DNA from: Paenibacillus sp. J31TS4
GTDB lineage: Bacteria; Bacillota; Bacilli; Paenibacillales; NBRC-103111
DNA: 64,000 nt
Assembly: GCF_018403265.1 (NCBI RefSeq)
Contig: NZ_BOSI01000003.1
Coordinates: 434,001-498,000, forward strand
Direction of reading: 5' to 3'
Position numbers and translations under genes: made by a program. This document shows positions 11,515-20,791 of the stretch, one piece after another (the stretch's first letter is position 1; every line of letters begins with the position of its first letter). Below the pieces are notes generated by a model. The model worked only from the letters and a program-made list of their open reading frames with translations. It was not told where the DNA came from and ran no database searches.

Positions 11515-13203
11515 GTGAACGAAAAGTGGTGGAAGGAAGCGGTCGTCTACGAGATCTATCCGGCCAGCTTTCAGGACTCGAACGGGGACGGCAAGGGCGA
11601 CCTGCGGGGCATCCTGTCCCGGCTCGATTATTTGAAGGAGCTCGGCGTGGACGTCCTCTGGCTCTGCCCCATCTATGAGTCGCCGGAAGCTGATAACGGC
11701 TATGACATCAGCGATTACTATGCGATCAATCCCGCATTCGGCACGATGGCCGATTTTGACGAGCTGGTCGAGGAAGCGCACAAGCGGGGTCTCAAAATCA
11801 TGATGGATCTCGTGCTGAACCATACGTCGGACCAGCATCCGTGGTTCAAGGAATCCCGCAGCTCCAAGGACAACCCCAAGCGGGACTATTACTACTGGCG
11901 GCCGGGTCAGAACGGCCTGTTCCCGAACAATTGGGAGTCCTATTTCAGCGGCTCCGTCTGGGAGCTAGACAAGCAGACGGACGAATATTATATGCATCTG
12001 TACTCGGTCCACCAGCCCGATCTGAACTGGAACAACGCCGAGATGGTAAACGAGCTCTACCGGATGATCCGCTGGTGGCTCGCCAAGGGCGTGGACGGCT
12101 TCCGGTTCGACGCTATCGCCCATATCGTCAAGGCGGCCGGGCTGCCGAACGCGGACAATCCCGAGCATCTGCCCGTCGTGCAGGCCTATCAGCTCTTCTC
12201 CAACCTTGAGAAGGTTCACGACATGCTGAAGAAGCTGAACGAGGAGGTGCTGATAGAATACGACATCATGACCGTAGGCGAGACGTCCGGCCTCGGCCCC
12301 GAGCAGGCACTCGAATACGTCGGGGACGAGCGGCACGAACTCAACATGGTTTTCCAGTTCGAGCACATGTATCTGGATGCCGCGCGCCCCGGCACGGGCA
12401 AGTGGGAGCCCCGGGCGTGGACCGTGATGGAGCTCAAGAAGGTGTTGAGCCGCTGGCAAACGACGCTGCACGGGCGCGGCTGGAACGCCAACTATCTCGG
12501 AAACCACGATCAGCCGCGTCCCGTCTCCCGGTTCGGCAACGACACGGTCTATCGCGTTGAATCGGCCAAGCTGCTCGCCACCCTCCTGTTCACGCTCGAG
12601 GGAACCCCCTATCTCTATCAGGGCGAGGAAATCGGCATGACCAACGCCCGTTTCCCCTCGATCCACGATTACCGGGACATCGAGACGCTCAACTATTACG
12701 AGCAGGCCAAGCTTCAAGGCATGTCCGAGCAGCAGATTCTGGAGGCTGTTTGGCGCAAGAGCCGGGACAACGCCCGCACCCCGATGCAGTGGGACGCGTC
12801 TGCCAGCGCCGGGTTCACGACCGGAGTCCCTTGGATCAAGCTGCACCCCAACCACGAGGATATCAACGTGACCCAGGCTTTGCAGGACCCGAATTCCATC
12901 CTGCACTACTACCGCGCCCTGATCCGGCTGCGGAATGAGAACAAAGTGCTAGTTTACGGGGACTATAAGCTCCTGCTGCCGCTCGATCCGCAGCTCTATG
13001 TGTACACCCGGACGCTGGGGGAGGAGAAGGTGCTCGTCCTGCTCAACTTCTCCGGCCACGAGGCCAGCTTTGCATGGCCTGAGGATCTGCAGGAGCAGAC
13101 CAAGGAACTGATGCTGGCCAACTACAAGGGCGAGTCGGACGAGGACGGGCAAACGCTTCCTCTCCGGCCGTACGAAGCGAGACTTTACCGAATCCATTCC
13201 TGA
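11515..13203 (+). CDS. GH13 alpha-glucosidase, probable alpha-1,4 (maltase) preference
   Basis: A 562-residue cytoplasmic glycoside hydrolase of the oligo-1,6-glucosidase/maltase type. The GTG start lies behind AAAGGAGG. Catalytic residues are Asp199 (nucleophile, in GFRFDAIAH), Glu256 (acid/base, in VGETSG) and Asp332 (NHDQPRP); region I is VLNHTSDQHPWF. The residue after the nucleophile is Ala200. In this subfamily Val at that position goes with isomaltose and Ala or Thr with maltose, so alpha-1,4 specificity is predicted. A calcium-like loop DSNGDGKGDL is near the N-terminus. It lies just after gdh and the two may act together, releasing and oxidising glucose. A large terminator follows. 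Confidence 0.9.
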   Translation: MNEKWWKEAVVYEIYPASFQDSNGDGKGDLRGILSRLDYLKELGVDVLWLCPIYESPEADNGYDISDYYAINPAFGTMADFDELVEEAHKRGLKIMMDLVLNHTSDQHPWFKESRSSKDNPKRDYYYWRPGQNGLFPNNWESYFSGSVWELDKQTDEYYMHLYSVHQPDLNWNNAEMVNELYRMIRWWLAKGVDGFRFDAIAHIVKAAGLPNADNPEHLPVVQAYQLFSNLEKVHDMLKKLNEEVLIEYDIMTVGETSGLGPEQALEYVGDERHELNMVFQFEHMYLDAARPGTGKWEPRAWTVMELKKVLSRWQTTLHGRGWNANYLGNHDQPRPVSRFGNDTVYRVESAKLLATLLFTLEGTPYLYQGEEIGMTNARFPSIHDYRDIETLNYYEQAKLQGMSEQQILEAVWRKSRDNARTPMQWDASASAGFTTGVPWIKLHPNHEDINVTQALQDPNSILHYYRALIRLRNENKVLVYGDYKLLLPLDPQLYVYTRTLGEEKVLVLLNFSGHEASFAWPEDLQEQTKELMLANYKGESDEDGQTLPLRPYEARLYRIHS

Positions 13204-13210
13204 CCAAAAA

Positions 13211-13290
13211 AGCCCGGGAAGAGGGGCGTGCCGGTCGGGGGGTGCAAGCTCCCCCGGCCGGCTCGCATCCGCTCCCGGGCTCTTTTTTTA
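13211..13290. terminator. Bidirectional terminator between alpha-glucosidase and chemoreceptor genes
   Basis: AGCCCGGGA (13211-13219) pairs with TCCCGGGCT (13273-13281), with an inner GC-rich hairpin between them. Seven T residues follow on the plus strand and six on the minus strand, so both convergent genes can end here. Confidence 0.88.
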
Positions 13291-13301
13291 CCTTTTTTCC
13301 G

Positions 13302-15311
13302 TTAGTTGACCTTGAATCGGCCTACCAGCTCCTGAAGCTCGGACGCCATGGTGCTGAGCGATTCGGAAGCGTCCGTAATCTCTTCCATCGAGCGGTGCTG
13401 GTCCGTAATGGAGCGGGACACGGCATTCAGCTCCGTGGACGACCCCCTCACGATCCCGACCGCTTCCTGCAGCGAGGCGGACACCTCTTCGGCTCCAGCC
13501 GACATCTCCTGCGAAGCGGCGGAGATCTCCTGGATCTGGTCGTTCACCACGTGGATGGACGCCGTAATCCGGTCGAAGGTGCCTCCCGTCTGCTCCACCC
13601 GCCGAGCGCTGGAGGCAACCTCCTGCAGGCCCGACTCCATGGACTTCGAAGCACGCTCGACCGCTTCCAGCACCTCGCCGATCGCCCTTCCGATTTCTTC
13701 CGTCGCCTTGCCGGTCTGCCCGGCCAGCTTCTTCACCTCACCGGCTACGACCGCGAAGCCTCGGCCGTGCTCCCCGGCCCGTGCCGCCTCGATCGAAGCA
13801 TTCAGCGCCAGCAGCTGGGTTTGATTCGCGATCTCGAAGATCAAGCCGATCGTATCCCGGATCTCGTTGGACTTCTCTTGGAGCGACACAATCGCATGGG
13901 ACGTCGCCTTCACCGACTGCGCCGCTTGGTTCATCTGTTCGACGGCCTCCCGGACCTCCCGGTTGCCCTGATCGACCTGCTCAACTGTCGATTGGGCCGC
14001 CTCCGAGATCCCGGATGCCGAACCGGCTACCTTCTGCACGCCTGCCGCCATCTCCTCCATTGCAATGCTGGTCTGTCCGAGCGTCTCGACTTGGACGTCC
14101 GCGCCCTTCACCACCTGCTGCACCGTCTGGTCGTTCCGTTTGGACGTCTGCGCAGAATCCTGCGCGATCGCGGTCAACTGCTCGGAAGAGGCGGCCACCT
14201 GGACGGTCGTCTCGGAGATGGTACGGACCATGCCAGACAGCGTATCCAGCATCTCGTTAATATTCCGCTTCAGCTGCCCGATCTCGTCCTTCCCTTTCTC
14301 CTGCACGCGGTTGGTCAAATCTCCGCCAGCGACCGCCTGCATGATGCGGGAGATCTCCAGAATGGGACGAACCGTGACCATCGACAGATAGACGGCCAGC
14401 GCTGCCACGCCGAGCAGCGAAACGCCGATAAGGAGCAGCGCATTATGTCTCGATTTGTCGACCGTCTGGTTCACCTCGTCCTGAGGAGCCGCGACAAGCA
14501 GCTTCCATCCGGTCGTCTCGATGGTATGAAAGGACGCTATCTTCCTCGTGCCTTCGTAATTGTACGTCACGCTGCCGCTGTTCGAGGAAAAGACCGTCTT
14601 CTCGAACGCTTCAATCGTCTCGGGGTCGGAATGCTCGTCATAGCGTTTGCCGACCTTCGAGTCGTCGGGATGGGCCAAATAAATGCCGTCCTTGGACAGC
14701 AGGAAGCCATGGCCGGTCTCGCCCAGTTTAATTCCCCGAATGAGACTCACCAGCTTATCGGCATCGATCTCCAGCTGGATGCCTCCAGCGAACTCTTTTT
14801 GTTCATCCAGGATGGGAATGTCCACAAAGACCGTGTTCCGGTCGTTCGCCGCATGCCGCGTAATATCGGAGAACTGCACGGTTTTGCGTTCCTTTACCGC
14901 CTGGATGTTGGCGAAGCCTGCCCCGTCCAGCTGGCTTCCCTGCGTATTCGTCAACAGGCCTTTCTTGTCTATGTAGGAGACCACATCGACATAAGGATTG
15001 CCTTGCTCCAGTACGGTCAAGATAGGGACAATGTCTGCAGTCTTGGCGGTCCGAAACTCGGGATGCTTCTGGATCAGCTCTTCAACCGAGGTAAGCTGAT
15101 TCCGCAGCCAGTCGTCTATATAATTTGCCTCCAGGTTGGTTACTTTCTCACGTTCCCTGTCTGTATGCTCGCTCAAGACCGACGTGAACTGCCCAAGCAG
15201 CAGATACGTCACGAGCGCTAGCGGGATCATCGCCACGATCAGGAAGAAGGCGGTTTGTTTCACTTTCATCGAATTCAGCTTAGTTCCCAAGTTGGTTGGC
15301 AGCAAGTTCAT
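13302..15311 (-). CDS. Methyl-accepting chemotaxis protein with dCache sensor
   Basis: A 669-residue chemoreceptor. TM1 is near residues 19-40 ([20 protein letters not shown]), followed by a periplasm-side (outside) double-Cache domain to about residue 275. TM2 ([19 protein letters not shown]) leads into HAMP, whose segment is [22 protein letters not shown], and then a long coiled-coil signalling domain. The hairpin tip carries [22 protein letters not shown], the CheA/CheW contact that defines the family. Cache receptors of this kind usually bind amino acids, organic acids or sugars; the ligand is unknown here. It is convergent with the glucosidase and divergent from the nucleoside cluster. 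The ATG follows GAGGAGAA at short spacing. Confidence 0.95.
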   Translation of the reverse strand: MNLLPTNLGTKLNSMKVKQTAFFLIVAMIPLALVTYLLLGQFTSVLSEHTDREREKVTNLEANYIDDWLRNQLTSVEELIQKHPEFRTAKTADIVPILTVLEQGNPYVDVVSYIDKKGLLTNTQGSQLDGAGFANIQAVKERKTVQFSDITRHAANDRNTVFVDIPILDEQKEFAGGIQLEIDADKLVSLIRGIKLGETGHGFLLSKDGIYLAHPDDSKVGKRYDEHSDPETIEAFEKTVFSSNSGSVTYNYEGTRKIASFHTIETTGWKLLVAAPQDEVNQTVDKSRHNALLLIGVSLLGVAALAVYLSMVTVRPILEISRIMQAVAGGDLTNRVQEKGKDEIGQLKRNINEMLDTLSGMVRTISETTVQVAASSEQLTAIAQDSAQTSKRNDQTVQQVVKGADVQVETLGQTSIAMEEMAAGVQKVAGSASGISEAAQSTVEQVDQGNREVREAVEQMNQAAQSVKATSHAIVSLQEKSNEIRDTIGLIFEIANQTQLLALNASIEAARAGEHGRGFAVVAGEVKKLAGQTGKATEEIGRAIGEVLEAVERASKSMESGLQEVASSARRVEQTGGTFDRITASIHVVNDQIQEISAASQEMSAGAEEVSASLQEAVGIVRGSSTELNAVSRSITDQHRSMEEITDASESLSTMASELQELVGRFKVN

Positions 15312-15418
15312 TTCTCCTCTGTCTTATCGTGTGGGGTTGGCTCGGTTCACCAATGGTAATATATCGGCGGGCCCGAACGGGATTGTTATACAAAACAGGC
15401 AGCCAATAGCGAAGGATG

Positions 15419-15447
15419 TTGACTTCCCCGCGGCGAGATAGTAGAGT
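15419..15447 (+). promoter_or_regulatory. Sigma-A type promoter for the ribokinase operon
   Basis: TTGACT and TAGAGT are separated by exactly 17 bases. The predicted start of transcription falls at about 15454, at the edge of the palindromic operator described next. The rest of the 337-base gap 15312-15648 shows nothing else recognisable. Confidence 0.55.
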
Positions 15448-15453
15448 TATATG

Positions 15454-15467
15454 TGTAACCGGTTACC
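15454..15467. promoter_or_regulatory. LacI-family operator upstream of the ribokinase operon
   Basis: TGTAACCGGTTACC contains the perfect 12-base palindrome GTAACCGGTTAC. It overlaps the predicted transcription start, as expected for a repressor site. Near-identical sites occur before the LacI gene (30656-30668) and before the Pot-type operon (29366-29379); this copy has one more central base than the other two. Confidence 0.7.
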
Positions 15468-15648
15468 TATCTTTTTGACAGGAGCAGGTTGCCGCAATGG
15501 CGGTTTCCCCTTCGGGACCCGACCCGACGGGCTTCGCCAGATTCATGAAGCTGCCGCACGGGCGAGATCCCTCCTATAGATGAGAAGCAGAGCCATAAGA
15601 TCTAGCAGCTGGACGTAGAGAGAAATTCCAGATAAGGAGCCTACGGGA

Positions 15649-16533
15649 ATGGAGCAGAAACCCAAAATAACTGTCGTTGGAAGCATAAACATGGATTTGG
15701 TCACGATTACCTCGCAAGTGCCGCAAGTCGGGGAAACCCTGCTCGGCGATCAGTTTCAGATGAATCCGGGAGGCAAAGGAGCCAACCAGGCGGTTGCCGC
15801 CGCCCGTCTGGGCGCCGAGGTCCGCATGGTGGGCTGCGTAGGGAGCGACCGGTTCGGGGCCGATCTGCTCGAACACCTTCAGCAGGAAGGTGTCGATGTG
15901 GATGGTGTGGTACCGGTTACAGGTAGTACGGGGACCGCAACCATTCTCGTCTCGGAGCGGGATAACCGCATAATCGTCGTACCCGCCGCCAATAATGAGG
16001 TCACGGCCGCCTTCGTAGAAGCCAAGCGGGAGATCATCGCGGACAGCGATCTTCTCCTCCTTCAGCTGGAGATCCCCCTGGAAGGTGTGCAGAAGGCGGT
16101 AGAGATAGCCAAGGAGAACGGAGTGACCGTTATCCTGAACCCGGCCCCCATCCGATCCCTTTCTACGGAACTGGTGCGGGCGGTCGACTACCTGACCCCC
16201 AATGAACATGAGCAGCTGCTGCTAAAACAGGAGAGAACCTCTCAGGAGCTGGATGGCAAGCTGATCGTCACCAAGGGCAGCCAGGGCGCCTCTTTCTTCG
16301 AAGGCGGCGAGGAGCTTACCCTTCCCGCCTATCCGATTGACGTGGTCGACACGACCGGAGCGGGAGACGCCTTTAACGCCGGATTGGCCGTTGCCTTGAG
16401 CAAGGGAGCGAACGTCAGCGAGGCATGCCGCTACGCCAATGCGGTAGCCGCACTGGCCACTACCAAGCTTGGCGCCCAGACCGGCATGCCTACTGCGGAA
16501 GAGGTAGAGGAGTTTGTACGCAGCCGGTCCTGA
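15649..16533 (+). CDS. rbsK: Ribokinase (first copy)
   Basis: A 294-residue PfkB-family sugar kinase that makes ribose 5-phosphate from ribose and ATP. The N-terminal signature is VVGSINMDLVT, followed by the substrate loop NPGGKGANQAVAAARLG. The C-terminal DTTGAGDAFNAGLAVAL contains the anion hole and catalytic Asp. Length matches ribokinases of Bacillus. The ATG follows GATAAGGAGCC. It begins a plus-strand operon with nucleoside hydrolase and a carrier, so its ribose should come from nucleoside cleavage. A second ribokinase, only moderately similar, sits in the divergent operon at 27.1-28.0 kb. Confidence 0.92.
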   Translation: MEQKPKITVVGSINMDLVTITSQVPQVGETLLGDQFQMNPGGKGANQAVAAARLGAEVRMVGCVGSDRFGADLLEHLQQEGVDVDGVVPVTGSTGTATILVSERDNRIIVVPAANNEVTAAFVEAKREIIADSDLLLLQLEIPLEGVQKAVEIAKENGVTVILNPAPIRSLSTELVRAVDYLTPNEHEQLLLKQERTSQELDGKLIVTKGSQGASFFEGGEELTLPAYPIDVVDTTGAGDAFNAGLAVALSKGANVSEACRYANAVAALATTKLGAQTGMPTAEEVEEFVRSRS

Positions 16534-16573
16534 TTGGCCGGATGCTTAACATTGAACATCAGGAGGAACGAAT

Positions 16574-17494
16574 ATGACGAAAAGACCGATTATTATAGAC
16601 ACGGACCCCGGCATCGATGACGCTGTCGCCTTGGCGATTGCCCTCTTCAGCGACGAGCTGGAGGTTCGTCTGATCACAACCGTCGCCGGCAACGTCAGCT
16701 TGGACAAGGTGACCATGAACGCCCTGCGGCTGCTGAAGTTTTTTGGCAAGGACGTACCGGTGGCGATGGGTGCGGCACGCCCCCTCATCAAGGAACCGAT
16801 CGACGCAAGCGACATTCACGGATCGAGCGGGATGGACGGGTACGAATTCGAGGAGCCGACCAAGGATCTCGTCCTAAGCGAGAATGCCGTCAACGCGATG
16901 TACCGCGTCCTTATGGACAGCAAGGAGCCGGTTACGCTCGTGCCGATCGGTCCGCTGACCAACATTGCCCTCCTGGTCAAGCTGTATCCTGAGGTGAAGG
17001 ACAAGATTGCCGAGATCGTATTGATGGGCGGGTCCACCACACGGGGAAATGCGGGGGTCATGGCCGAATTCAACATATATGCCGATCCCGAAGCGGCCAA
17101 GATCGTCTTCCACAGCGGCGTGCCGCTCGTCATGGTAGGGCTCGATGTCGGCTGGAAGGCGCTCGTGTATCCGGAGGACAGCGCGCGGCTGAAGGACATG
17201 AACGAGACCGGCCGCATGCTCTATCAGCTCTTTCAAAAATATAGAGGCGGCGGCCTGAAGACCGGACTGAAGATGTACGACAGCTGTGCAATCGCCTATC
17301 TGCTGCAGCCCGGCATGTTCGAGGCGGTGGAGACCTTCGTGGATGTGGAGGTGGCCGGGACGCTGACGGCGGGATGCACGGTCGTCGATCTGAAGAACTA
17401 CCTGGGACGGCCGAGCAACGCCAAAGTATGTGTGGATATCGACCCGCAACAATTCAAGCAGTGGTTCCTGGACAGCTTGAGGAAGTGCAACTAG
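16574..17494 (+). CDS. Nucleoside hydrolase (ribonucleoside hydrolase, IunH/RihB type)
   Basis: A 306-residue enzyme that hydrolyses the N-glycosidic bond of nucleosides to ribose and base. The N-terminal IIIDTDPGIDDAVALAIAL holds the Asp cluster that binds calcium and activates water. GSTTRGNAGVMAEFNIYADPEAA is the ribose-binding segment, and YDSCAIAYL near the C-terminus supplies the last calcium-binding Asp. The usual C-terminal His of the inosine-uridine type is not replaced by an obvious equivalent, so base preference cannot be read. It follows ribokinase by 40 bases with its own AGGAGGAACG site, so ribose is released and phosphorylated by one operon. It is cytoplasmic and lacks a signal peptide. 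Confidence 0.93.
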   Translation: MTKRPIIIDTDPGIDDAVALAIALFSDELEVRLITTVAGNVSLDKVTMNALRLLKFFGKDVPVAMGAARPLIKEPIDASDIHGSSGMDGYEFEEPTKDLVLSENAVNAMYRVLMDSKEPVTLVPIGPLTNIALLVKLYPEVKDKIAEIVLMGGSTTRGNAGVMAEFNIYADPEAAKIVFHSGVPLVMVGLDVGWKALVYPEDSARLKDMNETGRMLYQLFQKYRGGGLKTGLKMYDSCAIAYLLQPGMFEAVETFVDVEVAGTLTAGCTVVDLKNYLGRPSNAKVCVDIDPQQFKQWFLDSLRKCN

Positions 17495-17524
17495 ACGTAT
17501 CCATAATCAGGAGGAACACAGCTT

Positions 17525-18958
17525 ATGAACGCTACCATTCTCATGTATGCTTCTGCTATCATTGCCGTCTCCATCGTCATTTATATGCTCATCAAAAAAA
17601 TGGACATCAAGATCACCCTATTCTTCATGGGCATCGTGCTGATCTTTATCAGCATGGCCATGGGCAAAGGGATCGATATCAAAGGCTTCGCCTCCACGGG
17701 CTCCGCTTGGCTCGATCCGCTGCAGGTCATCGTGCTTCAGTTCAAGCAGACGTTCGGAGCCGCGGGCTTCATCGTCCTCATACTTGGCGGCTACACAGCT
17801 TATATGTCCTCCATCGGAGCCAACGAGGTGACCGTCAGCGCACTGACGAAACCGATTTCTAAGATCAAATCGGTCTATATTCTGGTGCCTCTCGTCTTCC
17901 TGCTCGGCAACGTCCTGTCGCTCGTCATTCCGAGCGCTTCGAACCTGGCCATCATCCTGCTGGCGACACTGTATCCGATCCTGCGCAAAGCGGGCATGTC
18001 GGCGCTCACGGCGGGCGCTGTCATCGCGACATCCGCTACTATCGTCCCGACACCGCTCGGCAGCGACAACGTAGCGATCGCCCAGGAGCTGGCGAAGCAT
18101 GCCTCGTTCGCCAATCTGACCGTCACCGACTATGCCTTCCGCTACCATGCGGTCGTCTCTATCCCGACGCTGCTTCTGATCGCTATCGTTCACTACTTGT
18201 GGCAGAAGAGAATGGACCGAAGGGCGGTCGCGAACGGACAGGCCGGACAAGCCGAGGAGACGCACGAGCCGCATGACCTCAAGGAAGTGGCGGGCGGCCC
18301 GCTGTTCAAGACCGTCTATGCTATCCTCCCCGTCTTCCCGATTCTCCTGCTCCTCGGCGCTTACGCCGTCCAGCTGGCGACAGGGCGGACGATCGAGATC
18401 AGCGTGGAGGTGGCGACGCTCGTCTCCCTGATTCTCGCCATTGTCTGCGAATTGATCCGGCACAAGGGCCACAAGAGCGTCCTCGAGAACACGGAAGCCT
18501 TCTTCAAAGGAATGGGCGGCGCCATTCCGATCGTCGCGCTGCTGGTCGCCGCCTCCGTCTTCGTCACCGGACTCAAGTCAATCGGCTTGGTAGACCAGCT
18601 TCAGACGTCCATGCAGCAGGTGCAGGGCAACGGGCTGGACTTCCTCCTCCCGCTGATCCTGGTCGCCCTGACCGCGCTCATCGTCATCCTGAGCGGCAGC
18701 GGCACCGCTCTCATCTTCGCCATGGTGCCGCTCATCGTGCCGCTGGCGGACGCCGCGGGCATCAGCCCGATCGCGATCTCGGTCCCGCTGGGCCTCTCGG
18801 GCAACCTCTTCCGCGCCGTATCGCCGGTAGCGGCCGTCACGCTCATTGTCGCCGGAACGATCAAGGCCGATCCGATCGCTCTCATCAAGCGGACCTCCGT
18901 GCCTATGATCGCGGGCGTGCTCTTCATGTTCGTCCTCTCGATGATCGTGTTCCTGTAA
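17525..18958 (+). CDS. DcuC-family membrane carrier
   Basis: A 477-residue polytopic membrane protein with about 12 hydrophobic segments. Segments such as GNVLSLVIPSASNLAIILLATLYP and ATSATIVPTPLGSDNVAIA, and the repeat-related region LVALTALIVILSGSGTALIFAM, match the C4-dicarboxylate DcuC family. In E. coli DcuC exports succinate in fermentation, but here it is third in an operon with ribokinase and nucleoside hydrolase, so a nucleoside, base or base-derived acid is a more likely substrate. The middle loop (about residues 225-255) is hydrophilic and cytoplasmic. The ATG follows CAGGAGGAACACAGCTT. A strong terminator follows. Confidence 0.8.
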   Translation: MNATILMYASAIIAVSIVIYMLIKKMDIKITLFFMGIVLIFISMAMGKGIDIKGFASTGSAWLDPLQVIVLQFKQTFGAAGFIVLILGGYTAYMSSIGANEVTVSALTKPISKIKSVYILVPLVFLLGNVLSLVIPSASNLAIILLATLYPILRKAGMSALTAGAVIATSATIVPTPLGSDNVAIAQELAKHASFANLTVTDYAFRYHAVVSIPTLLLIAIVHYLWQKRMDRRAVANGQAGQAEETHEPHDLKEVAGGPLFKTVYAILPVFPILLLLGAYAVQLATGRTIEISVEVATLVSLILAIVCELIRHKGHKSVLENTEAFFKGMGGAIPIVALLVAASVFVTGLKSIGLVDQLQTSMQQVQGNGLDFLLPLILVALTALIVILSGSGTALIFAMVPLIVPLADAAGISPIAISVPLGLSGNLFRAVSPVAAVTLIVAGTIKADPIALIKRTSVPMIAGVLFMFVLSMIVFL

Positions 18959-19006
18959 GCACGAGCGGCGGGTGTCCGGCTTGTCTCGGCCCTTCCGTTT
19001 CCGATC

Positions 19007-19041
19007 AAAAAAGCACTGACCCTCCGGTCAGTGCTTTTTTT
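19007..19041. terminator. Bidirectional terminator between the two arms of the nucleoside cluster
   Basis: A perfect stem, GCACTGACC with its complement around CTCC, is flanked by six A on the left and seven T on the right. It terminates the DcuC-type gene on the plus strand and adenine deaminase on the minus strand. Confidence 0.95.
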
Positions 19042-19078
19042 GATTGGAGCAAGCCGGCAGCTGTCAGAGACGGCCGGG

Positions 19079-20791
19079 TCAGTCCAGGAACAATGGAACG
19101 ACGGTGCCCCGGTTGACATCGATGAGGCCTCGGTCGGTCAGCTTCAGAGCTGGGCTGACCGGCAGCGAATGGGTGCTGAGCGACATGATCGGGTTGTAGT
19201 GCCGGTACCCGAGGGCGAGCATGGCCTCTCTCAGCTTGCGGACGTCCTCGGCCAGGCGCTCCAGCGGCTCCTCGGAGAGAATGCCGCCGACGGGCAGGCT
19301 CACATTCGCCAGTACCTTCCCGTTCTCCACGACGCAGTATCCGCCCTGCTGACGGATAACCTCGTTTGCCGCCATCCTCATATCGTCCGCGTTGTGTCCG
19401 ATGACGAGCAGGTTATGGTTGTCGTGCGAATAGGTCGTGGCGATGGCCCCCCGCTTGATCGTGTCGCCTCCCACCAGCCCGTAGGCGCGGCCGCCGTTCC
19501 TGCCGTACCGCTCGAACGTAGCGAGCAGCGCATAGGGGCTCTCTTCCCATTGCAGCAGGCCGTGCTCCACCTCGAGGGTGCCCCGTTCCTCCTTCGTAAA
19601 GGTGGTCCCGTCCGCCACCGTCAGAATGCGGCAGGCGCATTCCCCTTGCCCGATGGGCGCACGGACGGCAAAGTCCCTGTTCTCCAGAGGGTCCAGCTTG
19701 ACGCTCCGGTAGAACTCCTCGGGAAACCGTCTCGGCTGCTCGGCTTGGGCGACCTCACACCCGCGATCGTAAACCTTGCGTCCGCGCTTATACACCTCGT
19801 CGATCCGGAACTGCCGCAGGTCGGAGACCAGCAGGAAGTCAGCCGTCTTCCCCGGGGCGATGCTTCCCCGATCCCGCAACCCCATGCGGCGGGCCGGCGT
19901 GAACGAAGCGGCATAGATGGCCTTCTCCGGAGACAGCCCCATGTCCATCGCTTTCTTCACGAGATGGTTCAGATGTCCTCTGGCCGCAAGCGAGTCGGCC
20001 ATCACGTCGTCGGTGACCAGGCAATAATGCTCGCTTACGTCACGCCGGCTGACATACTCCATAATCTCCGGCGTCATGGACTTCTCCTGAAGCTCGACGA
20101 ACATGCCCGCCCGGATCCGCTCCTCCATCCCCTGCACCGTCTGCTGGGTATGATCGGAGTCGACTCCCGCGTAGACGAATTTGCACAGATCGAGATCGAG
20201 CAGCCGGGGAAAATGGCCTTCCAGCACGAAGTCGGGGCGGGCTTGGCGGATATAGGCCAGGATGCGGTTCGTCTTGGAATCCGGCTCCCGGATCACCTCG
20301 AGGTAGTTCATAATCTCGCCCAGGCAAATTACCTTTTCTTCCTGCAGCAGAGCCTCAATCTCGGGGATGTCAATCTCCCCTCCCGCCGTTTCCAGACCGC
20401 TCGCCGGCACGGAGCTCGGGACGGCGTAATAGATGTCGGCCGTACAGTCCCGGCTGGCCCGAATCATCTCCTGGACGCCGCGGAGGCCGAATACGTTCGC
20501 CATCTCGTGGGGCTCGGATACCACGGTGGTGACTCCGTTTTTGATCAGGCCGTACGAGAACGTCTCCGGCGTCACCATCGTGCTCTCGATATGCAGGTGA
20601 ATGTCGATCAGTCCGGGGATCATATAGCGTCCGTTCCCCTCGACGACCTCCTGCGGCTCGAATTCTTCCACGTCCCTCTGCCCGATATAGTAGAAGCGGC
20701 CGTCCGCGACGACCGCGTTGCCCGGGATAAACTGCTTCATGTAAGCGTTGAATATGTTCACATTCCGGATACCCAAATCCGTTTTCATCAT
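19079..20791 (-). CDS. ade: Adenine deaminase
   Basis: A 570-residue amidohydrolase that turns adenine into hypoxanthine and ammonia. MIPGLIDIHLHIESTMVTPETF holds the first metal-binding H-x-H; VSEPHEMANV, GEIMNYLEV and VLEGHFPRL give further ligands; the C-terminal domain contains TTYSHDNHNLLVIGHNADDMRMAANEV, the typical adenine deaminase segment. Length is that of Bacillus Ade. The ATG at 20791 follows AGGAGGGAATCG and overlaps the upstream permease stop by four bases (ATGA), so the two are translationally coupled. It is the last gene of the minus-strand operon. Members of this family sometimes act on N6-substituted adenines, which matters for the cluster's possible substrate. Confidence 0.95.
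   Translation of the reverse strand: MMKTDLGIRNVNIFNAYMKQFIPGNAVVADGRFYYIGQRDVEEFEPQEVVEGNGRYMIPGLIDIHLHIESTMVTPETFSYGLIKNGVTTVVSEPHEMANVFGLRGVQEMIRASRDCTADIYYAVPSSVPASGLETAGGEIDIPEIEALLQEEKVICLGEIMNYLEVIREPDSKTNRILAYIRQARPDFVLEGHFPRLLDLDLCKFVYAGVDSDHTQQTVQGMEERIRAGMFVELQEKSMTPEIMEYVSRRDVSEHYCLVTDDVMADSLAARGHLNHLVKKAMDMGLSPEKAIYAASFTPARRMGLRDRGSIAPGKTADFLLVSDLRQFRIDEVYKRGRKVYDRGCEVAQAEQPRRFPEEFYRSVKLDPLENRDFAVRAPIGQGECACRILTVADGTTFTKEERGTLEVEHGLLQWEESPYALLATFERYGRNGGRAYGLVGGDTIKRGAIATTYSHDNHNLLVIGHNADDMRMAANEVIRQQGGYCVVENGKVLANVSLPVGGILSEEPLERLAEDVRKLREAMLALGYRHYNPIMSLSTHSLPVSPALKLTDRGLIDVNRGTVVPLFLD

Noticed and set aside
13242-15221. A 659-codon open frame on the plus strand, opposite the chemoreceptor gene
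   Set aside because: It is antisense to a clear methyl-accepting chemotaxis protein. The product is rich in Arg, His and Leu with no domain, as is common opposite GC-rich genes.
15911-15924. GTACCGGTTACAGG inside the first ribokinase gene as another operator
   Set aside because: Half of the palindrome is imperfect and it falls in coding sequence where the codons explain it; chance is enough.
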